This document shows, one piece after another, positions 9,501-16,444 of a DNA stretch of 64,000 bases; positions within the stretch are counted from its first letter, which is position 1, and each line of letters begins with the position of its first letter. A program made the position numbers and the translations under genes. This stretch comes from Lysobacter_K koreensis (GTDB lineage Bacteria; Pseudomonadota; Gammaproteobacteria; Xanthomonadales; Xanthomonadaceae): the NCBI RefSeq assembly GCF_042677045.1, contig NZ_JBHTIH010000003.1:868001-932000 (forward strand). Reading direction: 5' to 3'. The notes under the pieces are model-generated. The model saw only the letters and a list, made by a program, of their open reading frames with translations. It was not told the DNA's origin and did not search any database.

Positions 9501-9836
9501 GCCTTCGCCGTCGACCAGGTCCATGCTGATCAGCCACTGGCCTTGGTGCTGGGCGAGGTCGTGGATGCGCACCACGCGCGGGCTCGACACCTGCCGCGCC
9601 ATCAGCAGTTCCTGGCGGAAGCGCTCGAACGCGTCGGCGCGCGTGGCCAGCTCGGGGCGCAGCAGTTTCAATGCGACTGGCACTTCCAGCGCCAGGTCCG
9701 TCGCGCGGTACACCACGCCCATGCCGCCGACGCCGAGCATCGCGTCGATGCGGAAACGCCCGGCCAGCACCGTGCCGGGCGCGAGCTGCGGCTGCGCGTG
9801 GAGGCCGGTGGCGGTGGGGGCAGTCGGCTCGCTCAC
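6519..9836 (-). CDS. Transmembrane Ser/Thr protein kinase with extracytoplasmic TPR array
   Basis: A 1105-residue eukaryotic-like (Hanks-type) kinase. The start is a GTG at 9836 that overlaps the TGA of the FHA gene (GTGA). Kinase domain residues 27-290: glycine loop LGVGGMGVVYRA, Lys57 (VALKLL), catalytic loop HRDLKPANVL with Asp151, metal-binding DFG with Asp169, and APE-like SPEQAR. All key residues are present. One hydrophobic span at about 300-318 (LWLGIAAALVVAAIGVGVW) places the rest outside the cytoplasm by the usual topology. Residues about 470-870 contain multiple TPR-like helical pairs (for example AIGEQDLAYDAVERG, LGIGYGRLGQADDAEEQYRK). It probably transmits a periplasmic signal to the FHA protein and the two-component pair in the same operon. 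This wiring is inferred from gene order alone. Confidence 0.95.
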   Translation of the reverse strand: MSEPTAPTATGLHAQPQLAPGTVLAGRFRIDAMLGVGGMGVVYRATDLALEVPVALKLLRPELATRADAFERFRQELLMARQVSSPRVVRIHDLAQHQGQWLISMDLVDGEGLDRRIDRDGAMPADAAVRIARQLAEGLAAAHARGVIHRDLKPANVLIDRNGDAYISDFGVARSLASNGLTQSGAIVGTPDYLSPEQARGDAVDGRSDLYALGLILYEMLTGAMPFQGGTLGEILAQRMLRTPPPVTQQRPQTPAWLARLVDRLLRTQPGHRLQSADEVIRAIDRREVPRDFRPSPRLWLGIAAALVVAAIGVGVWQWQRSAVPAGIAAVAPLHRLLVLPIEAGDGISAARGAALSALLHESLAGVTGLAVVDAERTQQALRQLDPTGAAKIDTATLQRIVGADRVLQVSTRQVAGRWQANARLLGTRANATAQSTGSDAAAALSGLLAQPELANALGLGTQRLTLKVPANAQALDDYGNGLLARQRNAPADALPPLRKATVAAPQFASAWLALADAAQAIGEQDLAYDAVERGARAATRAPESMRRRFSAERALLDGDAPAAAAEWRALLAATPDDTYAELQLARALGGGGDFAAAIAGLQKLAARDPNDPRAWFELGKASILQGQARRAVDDYLVRALVLYKRSGNRYGEAETVNALGIGYGRLGQADDAEEQYRKAVELRRAVGNRRGLATSLRNLGSVLSQRGKLAEAATYLNQARALHGELDDRGGLAAVENELGLLAEERGDYPAALAAFRRSLQARQQIGDKLGTAQALNDIGFAHYQLGAYDDAQAYLVQSANAYAELGDDTGRIRTQQNLGLLAIARGQWNEARKQLDRSLAVAEQQQMHEEAAVSRRNLAELELLQGHLDTAIEQASKAEALFGQREDARGQADAGLLRVQALLAAHADAAARTALDALAAPIAQASAEQRGIAALLRAQLARRGGDRAAQATALAEARRQAQASGVRLLQLQVALQATGSGGTDPALDAASAALGHAGLRLQWTQAAMQHALETRDAGTAVRLYRDALPLLRRGDTLGAAELHGLGARALTAQGDSVAAMRASDSASAAMAVLRTRMPENLRTGFDAAAQIAQQSPPKSGPAR

Positions 9837-10780
9837 GGCGTGGGCTCGCTGGCCGGCGGCGCCGCGCTGGTGGCGAGCGACTGCTTCTGCACGATGGTGG
9901 CCCAGCGCGGCGCGGCATCGAGTGCCTGCATCGCGCGGCGCGCCAGCAGCCACAGGGTGGCGCTCTCGGCAAACGCGCCGAGCAGGTCGAGGTCGAACTG
10001 GGTGATCGGCTCGCGGAACTCCGCCGCAGGTCCGCCGCGCCGATCGGCATAGACCGCGCCGACCACCTGGGTGCGCTCGAGCAATGGCAGGCACACCAGG
10101 CATTGCAGGCCGCTGCCGATCACCGAGGCGCGCCCGGCCAGCCAGGCTTCGTCGGCGATACGGTTGACGACCACCGGCGTGCCGGTGGCGAGCGCGCGTT
10201 GCACCGCGCCGACGCTGCCGGAGAACGCGCGCGTGTCGAGCGCGTCGGGGTCCAGTACCAGGCTGGCGCCCACCGCGAAGTCGTCGCCCTGTGCGAGCAA
10301 CAGGAAGCCGCGGTCACAGTCGGCCAGTTCGACCACGCCGCGCAGCACGTCGTCGAGCAGCGAGCCGACGTTGTCCTGCGCGGTCATCTGCCGGGTCATC
10401 GCCGCCGACAGCGCGCGCCGTTCCTGCTGGCGGCCACGGATCTCGCCGGCCTTGGCGGCGTCGAATTGCGCGAACTCGCAGTAGGCGTCGCCCAGCCGCA
10501 GCCAGGCGTTGTCGGGCAGGCGGTGGTCGTCGATCGCGATGCCGTCGGCGTAGCAGCCGTTCTTGCTGCCCAGGTCGCGCAGGTGCCAGCCTGGTTGCTC
10601 GGAGTCGCCGTCGCGGTCGCCGCTGCGGTAGTACAGCTCGGCGTGCGCGCGCGACACCGACGGGTGGTCGAGGACCAGGTCGCAGTCCGGGGAACGGCCG
10701 ATGCGCAGGCGCTCGCCCGGCTCAAGCCATCGGGTCAGCGCCGCGGCATCGGGTGGGTAGGCGATCAGGCGGGCCGGCAT
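9833..10780 (-). CDS. FHA-GAF domain protein
   Basis: A 315-residue cytoplasmic protein. An N-terminal forkhead-associated domain (about residues 20-97) shows the phosphothreonine-binding signatures GRSPDCDLVLDHPSVSRAHA and DLGSKNGCYADG. A GAF-type sensory domain (about 140-285) follows, with VGSLLDDVLRGVVELADCDR and CLPLLERTQVVGAVYADRR. FHA domains bind pThr peptides, so the natural partner is the Ser/Thr kinase whose GTG start overlaps this gene's stop (four bases). The GAF ligand is unknown. It is the first gene of the operon; the 106-nt gap upstream should hold the operon promoter, but no convincing -35/-10 pair stands out. Confidence 0.95.
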   Translation of the reverse strand: MPARLIAYPPDAAALTRWLEPGERLRIGRSPDCDLVLDHPSVSRAHAELYYRSGDRDGDSEQPGWHLRDLGSKNGCYADGIAIDDHRLPDNAWLRLGDAYCEFAQFDAAKAGEIRGRQQERRALSAAMTRQMTAQDNVGSLLDDVLRGVVELADCDRGFLLLAQGDDFAVGASLVLDPDALDTRAFSGSVGAVQRALATGTPVVVNRIADEAWLAGRASVIGSGLQCLVCLPLLERTQVVGAVYADRRGGPAAEFREPITQFDLDLLGAFAESATLWLLARRAMQALDAAPRWATIVQKQSLATSAAPPASEPTP

Positions 10781-10886
10781 GCAGCCATCTTAAACATCCG
10801 GCGGCCGGTCGCAGCAGCCACGGACCACGGCGCCGGTCGCTCGACCAGCGCCGTTGCGTCAGCGGGCAGGCGTTACTGCCCGAGGA

Positions 10887-11726
10887 TCACTGCCCAAAAT
10901 CGCGCAGGTAGGCGACGCTGAAACGCAGGGTCGCCGCGCCGGCTTCCAGTTCGCCCGACTGGTTGTCGACATTGCGGGTCGCGCGCCATTCGTTGGCGAG
11001 GTGGCTGCCGGCCCGGGCCTGGGCACGGGCACGGAACGCGTCGATCTCGGCCAGCGCGCTGGCAAACGCGCCCTGGTCGACCGCAGCCTCGGCGGCATCG
11101 AGCTTGGCGGTGAACGGCTGGCGCTCGCTGAAGGGCAGGGCGGCGATGCGACCGCGCAGGTAGGCCAGCTTCTCGTCGATGACGCTGCCGGTCGGGCGCA
11201 GGTCGGCGACGATCAGGAACTGCGAGAAGCCACCGTAGGTACCGCGGGCGCGGACGCTGCCCTGGGCGACCTCGTCGGTGACGTCGCGGAACTTGCCACC
11301 CAGCGGCGCCTTCAGCAGACGGAACGAGCTGCCCAGCGTGTAGGCCAGCGCGTGGGTGTGCACTTCGATGCGGCCGGTGTCGCGGAACGCGAGGCCGCCG
11401 CTGACCGGCGGCTCGATCGTGATCAGCAGCGGCAGCGCGCTGTTAATCGCGGTCAGGTTCAAGTCCGGCAAGCGCGCCAGCAGGGTCGGGTCAGTCAGGC
11501 TGACCTGCTCGGCGCTGACACCCAAACTGGCGGCGCTCAGGCCGCTGGCGTCCTCGAAAGACAGGGTCACGTCGGCGAGCGGGGTGAGTGGGTTGCCGAT
11601 CACGATGCTGGCGTCATCGCCGGCGGTGGTGACCATGACGGGCAGTGATTGCGCGGCGGCCCACCCACTGGCGACCGACAACAGGCCAGCAAGCAGCAGC
11701 TTCGAGGCCAAGGCAAACCTGATCAT
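10887..11726 (-). CDS. Exported protein of unknown function
   Basis: A 279-residue protein with a clear signal peptide when started at 11726 (MIRFALASKLLLAGLLSVASGWAAAQ, cleavage after AAA or AQ). I do not recognise the family. The mature part is predicted beta-rich to about residue 190, followed by a helical segment (KLAYLRGRIAALPFSERQPF, KLDAAEAAVDQGAFASALAE). It is divergent from S8 protease 2 (240-nt gap). Its leader (CCACCCGGGG...CTTTCGGAGA just before the ATG) strongly resembles the leader of S8 protease 3, which suggests shared expression. Confidence 0.8.
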   Translation of the reverse strand: MIRFALASKLLLAGLLSVASGWAAAQSLPVMVTTAGDDASIVIGNPLTPLADVTLSFEDASGLSAASLGVSAEQVSLTDPTLLARLPDLNLTAINSALPLLITIEPPVSGGLAFRDTGRIEVHTHALAYTLGSSFRLLKAPLGGKFRDVTDEVAQGSVRARGTYGGFSQFLIVADLRPTGSVIDEKLAYLRGRIAALPFSERQPFTAKLDAAEAAVDQGAFASALAEIDAFRARAQARAGSHLANEWRATRNVDNQSGELEAGAATLRFSVAYLRDFGQ

Positions 11727-11859
11727 GCACGCTCTCCGAAAGACATCCCCGGGTGGTTGGCGCTCCGTCCGCAGCGAGCCCCCGGGGCGGAGGCGCACGC
11801 CTGTCCGGATCCCGCGGCAGGCACTGCACCCTACTACCGGCGGTGTGCAGAGTATGTAA

Positions 11860-11899
11860 GGGGTTTCCCCCACGCTGGCTGGGCGTTCATACCTATGGG
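11860..11899 (+). promoter_or_regulatory. Shared upstream element of S8 protease genes, copy 2
   Basis: GGGGTTTCCCCC (11860-11871), then 21 nt, then CTATGGG (11893-11899), 67 nt before the ATG at 11967. It matches copies 1 and 3 in arrangement and spacing. Because it lies in the divergent gap, it could also act on the exported protein gene on the minus strand. Confidence 0.55.
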
Positions 11900-11966
11900 C
11901 GGGCGGGGAAGGGCGGTTCAAGTTGCAGCCCTACGCCGCCGTCCGGCGGTCTCGGGAGAGCCGACC

Positions 11967-13358
11967 ATGCAACGCACCCGCCGCAACGTCCTGAAACTGT
12001 CCGCCTTGACCCTGGGCCTGCTGGCCAGCGGTTTGACCTTGGCCGAGGCCCGCATCGGCCCCGCGCTCGACGGTGCGCTGGCCTCGGCGGCGGCGTCCGA
12101 CCGGTTGGAGATCGTCGTCACCTACAACCAGGTCGGGCCGATCCGCGCCGAGCAGGTGCAACTGCTGAAATCGCTGGGGATCAGCAAGGGCATCAGCATG
12201 CGCAACCTGCCGATCGCCGGCGCGCTCGCGACCCCGACCCAGGTCCGCGCGCTGGCGGGCCGCGGTGAGGTGCATTCGATCCACCTCAACCGCAACCTCG
12301 AGTACTACAACCAGGAGGCGCGCGAACTGTCCGGCGTCAACCGCGTGCAGGCCAACCCGGGCGACTTCGGCCGCAGCACGCCGTTCACCGGCCGCGGCGC
12401 GGCGGTGATGATCAACGACTCCGGCATCGACGCCACCCACGCCGACCTGCGGTACGGCGTGCGCGTGGAGCAGAACGTGCAGGCGCTGACCAACCTGCAC
12501 TCGGTGGTGGGCTTCGCGCCGGTGACGGTGCTGGAAAACCAGCTCAATACCGACATCAGCTCCGGCCACGGCACCCATTGCGCCGGCACGGTCGGCGGCA
12601 GCGGCGTGCAGTCGGCGGGCCTGCACCGTGGCGTGGCGACCGGTTCGCCCCTGATCGGCTACGGCTCCGGCGCGGTGATCTCGATCCTCGACGCGGTCGG
12701 TGGTTTCGATTACGCGATCAGCCAGAAGAACAGCTTCAGCGCCCCGATCAAGGTGATCTCCAACTCGTGGGGCAGCTCGGGTGCGTTCGACCATACCGAC
12801 CCGGTCAACATCGCCAGCTACGCCGCCTACAAGAACGGCATCGTCAGCGTGTTCGCCGCCGGCAACGACGGCTCCGCCGAGGACACCCACAACCCGTACG
12901 CGCAGGCGCCGTGGGTAATCTCGGTGGGTGCCGGCGAGAAGGACGGCACGCTTGCCGATTTCTCCTCGCGCGGCAAGCGCGGCGAGAGCGGCAGCTTCAC
13001 CATGGCCGACGGCGCGCACTGGAGCTACAGCAACGAGCCGACCCTGGTCGCGACCGGCGTCGACATCGTTTCGACGCGTGCCGTGACCGGCGCGCTGCCG
13101 GTGCTGGCGACGCCGGCCGACGCCGCGCTCGGCGCCCGCGCCGCGTACTACACCCACATGAGCGGCACCTCGATGGCGACCCCGCACGTGGCCGGCATCG
13201 CCGCGCTGCTGTTCGAGGCCAACCCTGGGCTGAGCCCGCTGGAAGTGCGCGAGATCCTCGCCGCAACGGCCAACCCGATGGCCGGGCGGCAGCGCTATGA
13301 GGTCGGCAGCGGGCATGTCGACGCATACGAAGCCACTGGCGTCGCGATCGGTTACTGA
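11967..13358 (+). CDS. Exported subtilisin-like (S8) serine protease without SLH region (paralogue 2)
   Basis: A 463-residue secreted serine protease. The start at 11967 gives an N-terminus with a twin-arginine-like motif (TRRNVLK) and a hydrophobic stretch ending LTLAEA. An I9-like propeptide follows (about residues 45-115). Catalytic residues are Asp151 (MINDSGIDATHADL), His201 (SGHGTHCAGTVGG) and Ser402 (HMSGTSMATPHVAG), with oxyanion Asn266 (ISNSWGS). It ends at ATGVAIGY, right after the peptidase domain, whereas paralogues 1 and 3 continue for nearly 400 residues with a beta domain and SLH-like repeats. No frameshift remnant of such a tail is visible in the 244-nt gap after the stop, so the short form looks genuine. 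Confidence 0.95.
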   Translation: MQRTRRNVLKLSALTLGLLASGLTLAEARIGPALDGALASAAASDRLEIVVTYNQVGPIRAEQVQLLKSLGISKGISMRNLPIAGALATPTQVRALAGRGEVHSIHLNRNLEYYNQEARELSGVNRVQANPGDFGRSTPFTGRGAAVMINDSGIDATHADLRYGVRVEQNVQALTNLHSVVGFAPVTVLENQLNTDISSGHGTHCAGTVGGSGVQSAGLHRGVATGSPLIGYGSGAVISILDAVGGFDYAISQKNSFSAPIKVISNSWGSSGAFDHTDPVNIASYAAYKNGIVSVFAAGNDGSAEDTHNPYAQAPWVISVGAGEKDGTLADFSSRGKRGESGSFTMADGAHWSYSNEPTLVATGVDIVSTRAVTGALPVLATPADAALGARAAYYTHMSGTSMATPHVAGIAALLFEANPGLSPLEVREILAATANPMAGRQRYEVGSGHVDAYEATGVAIGY

Positions 13359-13491
13359 GAGTTCCTTCCAAGCATCGGTTGAACTTGCGGATGCACCGGC
13401 CGGGGACGGCCGGATTCCCTTCATCGAAATTGCTGGTTGCGAAGATCGTAGCGGGCGCGTTGCCGTGAAGGCCGCGTCACTGAATGCGCGC

Positions 13492-13536
13492 GGTGGGGGT
13501 TTCCACCCAAGCGAGCTGAAGGCAACTCCGGATGGG
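13492..13536 (+). promoter_or_regulatory. Shared upstream element of S8 protease genes, copy 3
   Basis: GGTGGGGGTTTCCACCC (13492-13508), then 21 nt, then GGATGGG (13530-13536), 66 nt before the ATG at 13603. The first half is an imperfect palindrome as in the other two copies. Confidence 0.55.
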
Positions 13537-13602
13537 TTGTCGTACGGGGCGGGCGAACACTGCGGGTGTGCGTCCACCCCGGGGCGCTTTCGGAGACTTC
13601 CC

Positions 13603-16119
13603 ATGTTGTCAGCCGCCCCCAGCACCAGCCGTCGCCGCACCATCCGCATCAGTGCCCTCGCCGCCGGCCTGCTCGCCAGTGGCGTCGCCCTCGCCGACGC
13701 CCAGCTCGATCCGCAGCTGCTGTCGAAGATGGCCGCGGCCAGCGCGACCGAAGAACTGCAGGTCGTGATCAGCTACGAGCAATCCGTCCCGGTCAGCGCC
13801 GCGCAGATCGCCGTGCTGAAGTCGCTCGGCATCGAGAAGGGGCGGGTGATGCACACGCTGCCGATCGCCGGCGCGCTCGCCACCCCGGCCGAGATCCGCG
13901 CGCTCGCTCTGCGCGACGATGTCGCCTCGATCTACTTCAATGCCCCGCTGCGCTACTTCAACAAGGAACAGCGCGAGATGTCCGGCGCCGCGCGCGCGGT
14001 GCAAAACCCGTCCGATTTCGGTCGCGCGATCCCGTTCAGCGGTGCCGGCGTGACCGTGATGGTCAACGACTCGGGCATCGATGCCACTCACGAGGACCTG
14101 AAATTCGGCGAGCACGTGGTGCAGAACGTGCTGGGCGCGCAGAACATCCTGGCCGAGATCGCCGCGGAAGACGCGCCGGGCATCGTCCCGATCACCTATC
14201 TGGAAAACCAGCTCAACACCGACCTAGGCTCCGGCCACGGCACCCATTGCGCCGGCTCCGTCGGCGGCAGCGGCGAGCGTTCCAACGGCCTATACCGCGG
14301 CGCCGCGCCGGGCGCGGATCTGGTCGGCTACGGCTCGGGCGCTGTGCTGTTCATCCTCGATGCGGTCGGCGGCCTCGACTACGCCGCCACCAACCAGTTC
14401 AGCTTCGACAGCGCGATCCGCGTGACCAGCAACTCCTGGGGCAGCTCGGGCAAGTTCGAGCCGATGAACCCGGTCAACATCGCCACCTACGAGCTGTACA
14501 AGCGCGGCATCGTCAGCGTGTTCGCCGCCGGCAACGACGGCCCCGGCGAAGACACCCACAACCCGTACGCGCAGGCGCCGTGGGTGATCTCGGTCGGCGC
14601 CAGCGAGAAGGACGGCGTGCTCACCGGTTTCTCCTCGCGCGGCAAGCGCGGCGAGACCGGCAGCTTCACCATGCCCGACGGCCGCCAGTGGACCTACATC
14701 AATGAGCCGACCATCGTCGCCACCGGCGTCGACATCATCTCGACCCGCGCGCCCACCGGCGCACTGGGGCCGCTCGCTGCCGAACAGGACGCGGCAAACC
14801 TCGCCCCCGCGCACCTGCCCTTCTATTCCCACATGAGCGGCACCTCGATGGCCACTCCGCACGTGGCTGGCGTGGTCGCGCTGATGCTGGAAGCCAACCC
14901 GCACCTGACCGCGGGCCAGGTCAAGGACATCATCGAACGCACCGCCACCAACATGACCGGCCGCATCTACTGGGAAGCCGGCGCTGGCCACCTCAACGCC
15001 TACGCCGCCGTCGCCGAGGCCGCCGGCCTGCGCACCGACCACGGCGCCACCGTCAATTCGCTGCGCGAGTTCCACGCCAACGCCGCGCTCGCCGCCGGCG
15101 CGCCGCCGGTGCCGTTCTCGGTGTTCTTCACGCCGGTCGGCACGGTCGAGGAGCGTTCGTTCAATGTCGGCCCGGAAGTGGCTTTCGTCAGCGCCCGCGC
15201 CACCATTGGCGACAACACCCTGGCCCTGGTGCTGACCGATCCGGACGGCGTCAAGTACGGCTCGGCGATCTCGACCCCGGTGCTGGGCGAGACGATCAGC
15301 ACCGGCGCCCCGGCCAAGCCGGGCGTGTGGAAGATCTCCGTGCGCGGCATCGGTTCGCTTTCCGGCAATGACGTCGACCCAGCCAACGCCACCAATGGCT
15401 ACGGCGCGCCGGGTACGGTCACCGGCGAGGTCAGCTTCCTCAACAGCGGCGGCTACACCGGCATGAACGATGTCGCCAGTCACCCGGCGCGTGCGGCGAT
15501 CGAATTCGCGGTCGCCAACCGCCTGGTCGACGGCTACTCCGACCGCCAGTTCCGCCCGGACGCCGTGCTCAAGCGCAGCGAGCTGGCGCAGTACCTGCTG
15601 ATGGGCACCAGCGTGCGCCAGTCGCTGCCGCTCAACGGCCGCGCCAGCTTCACCGATCTGGGCACCGGCAGCGCGGCGTACGCCTACGCCGAGTCGGCGA
15701 TCGCCCGCGGCGGCGCACTGCGCGACCTGAGCCAGTCCCAGGACGGCGTGATGGGCCTGCTCAACGGCGCGTTCCGGCCGAACGACAGCGTCACCCGCGT
15801 CAGCCTGGCGTACTCGCTGGTGCAGAGCATGGCCCTGCAGAACGAAGCCCGCGCGTTCAACGGCCCGTTGACCGCGTTCCATGACGGCAAGCGCGTGCCG
15901 ATCGACGATGCCGCCGCGATTCCGGCGAGCTTGCGCGGTTACGTGCAACTGGCGCTCGACCGCGGCTTGATCAACGCCCGCTTCGCGGTCACCCAGGGCC
16001 CGTACGACCTGCAGCCGACCCTGCACGCGTACTTCGACCCGAGCAAGACCGTGACCCGCGCCGCCTACGCCGTCGCCGCCAGCCGCTACCAGGCGCAGTA
16101 CCAGGCCGCTGAGGACTGA
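13603..16119 (+). CDS. Exported subtilisin-like (S8) serine protease with C-terminal SLH-like repeats (paralogue 3)
   Basis: An 838-residue secreted serine protease. The start at 13603 gives MLSAAPSTSRRRTIRISALA and a hydrophobic core ending ALADA, an arginine-rich signal with Tat-like features. Catalytic residues: Asp156 (MVNDSGIDATHEDL), His212 (GSGHGTHCAGSVGG), Ser415 (HMSGTSMATPHVAG); oxyanion Asn277 (TSNSWGS). A beta domain follows. From about residue 615 come SLH-like repeats (IEFAVANRLVDGYSDRQFRP; LLNGAFRPNDSVTRVSLAYS; YFDPSKTVTRAAYAVAASRY). The catalytic part is closest to paralogue 2 next door, while the tail matches paralogue 1, so the family probably arose by local duplication plus loss or exchange of tails. 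A terminator follows at 16147. Confidence 0.96.
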   Translation: MLSAAPSTSRRRTIRISALAAGLLASGVALADAQLDPQLLSKMAAASATEELQVVISYEQSVPVSAAQIAVLKSLGIEKGRVMHTLPIAGALATPAEIRALALRDDVASIYFNAPLRYFNKEQREMSGAARAVQNPSDFGRAIPFSGAGVTVMVNDSGIDATHEDLKFGEHVVQNVLGAQNILAEIAAEDAPGIVPITYLENQLNTDLGSGHGTHCAGSVGGSGERSNGLYRGAAPGADLVGYGSGAVLFILDAVGGLDYAATNQFSFDSAIRVTSNSWGSSGKFEPMNPVNIATYELYKRGIVSVFAAGNDGPGEDTHNPYAQAPWVISVGASEKDGVLTGFSSRGKRGETGSFTMPDGRQWTYINEPTIVATGVDIISTRAPTGALGPLAAEQDAANLAPAHLPFYSHMSGTSMATPHVAGVVALMLEANPHLTAGQVKDIIERTATNMTGRIYWEAGAGHLNAYAAVAEAAGLRTDHGATVNSLREFHANAALAAGAPPVPFSVFFTPVGTVEERSFNVGPEVAFVSARATIGDNTLALVLTDPDGVKYGSAISTPVLGETISTGAPAKPGVWKISVRGIGSLSGNDVDPANATNGYGAPGTVTGEVSFLNSGGYTGMNDVASHPARAAIEFAVANRLVDGYSDRQFRPDAVLKRSELAQYLLMGTSVRQSLPLNGRASFTDLGTGSAAYAYAESAIARGGALRDLSQSQDGVMGLLNGAFRPNDSVTRVSLAYSLVQSMALQNEARAFNGPLTAFHDGKRVPIDDAAAIPASLRGYVQLALDRGLINARFAVTQGPYDLQPTLHAYFDPSKTVTRAAYAVAASRYQAQYQAAED

Positions 16120-16146
16120 AACAGCAAGAACCTTTGATGTCTCCTT

Positions 16147-16174
16147 GGCCCGGGCTAATCCCCGGGCCGTTTTT
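16147..16174 (+). terminator. Rho-independent terminator after S8 protease 3
   Basis: Perfect 8-bp stem GGCCCGGG / CCCGGGCC with 6-nt loop, followed by G and TTTTT, 28 nt after the stop codon. Confidence 0.85.
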
Positions 16175-16444
16175 CTGGGCTCTTTAACGGATTGCGGGCG
16201 CGCCGATTCCTTTTCCGCTGCCGCCAGTCCCGCACGCCGCGCCACCCGGTGATCGTCCGGGGTGCCAGGGGATCCGTTGGAGCCCTCGCTGCCATTTTTC
16301 TACGCGGCGTCGCGGTAAGCATACGAATCGACCGGGAAGCCCCGTCGAGCGGGTTTTTTTCACGTGTGGATCACGCCGGACGGGTCTAGCGTTGCCTCGT
16401 TCTCCGACCTTCGCCTCATCCACGACAACGAGAAGGAATTCGAG
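16175..16444. other. Gap between S8 protease 3 and the cytochrome gene
   Basis: No convincing gene. A short stem CCCG-TCGAG-CGGG followed by seven T residues (16341-16360) looks like a weak second terminator or a transcription attenuator. The ribosome binding site AAGGAAT of the cytochrome gene sits at the right end. Confidence 0.45.

Noticed and set aside
13359..13602. Hidden SLH tail of S8 protease 2 lost by frameshift
   Set aside because: All three frames of the gap were read; none resembles the beta or SLH segments of the paralogues.
14290..16245. 651-codon minus-strand ORF opposite S8 protease 3
   Set aside because: Shadow of the protease; no recognisable domain and typical antisense composition.
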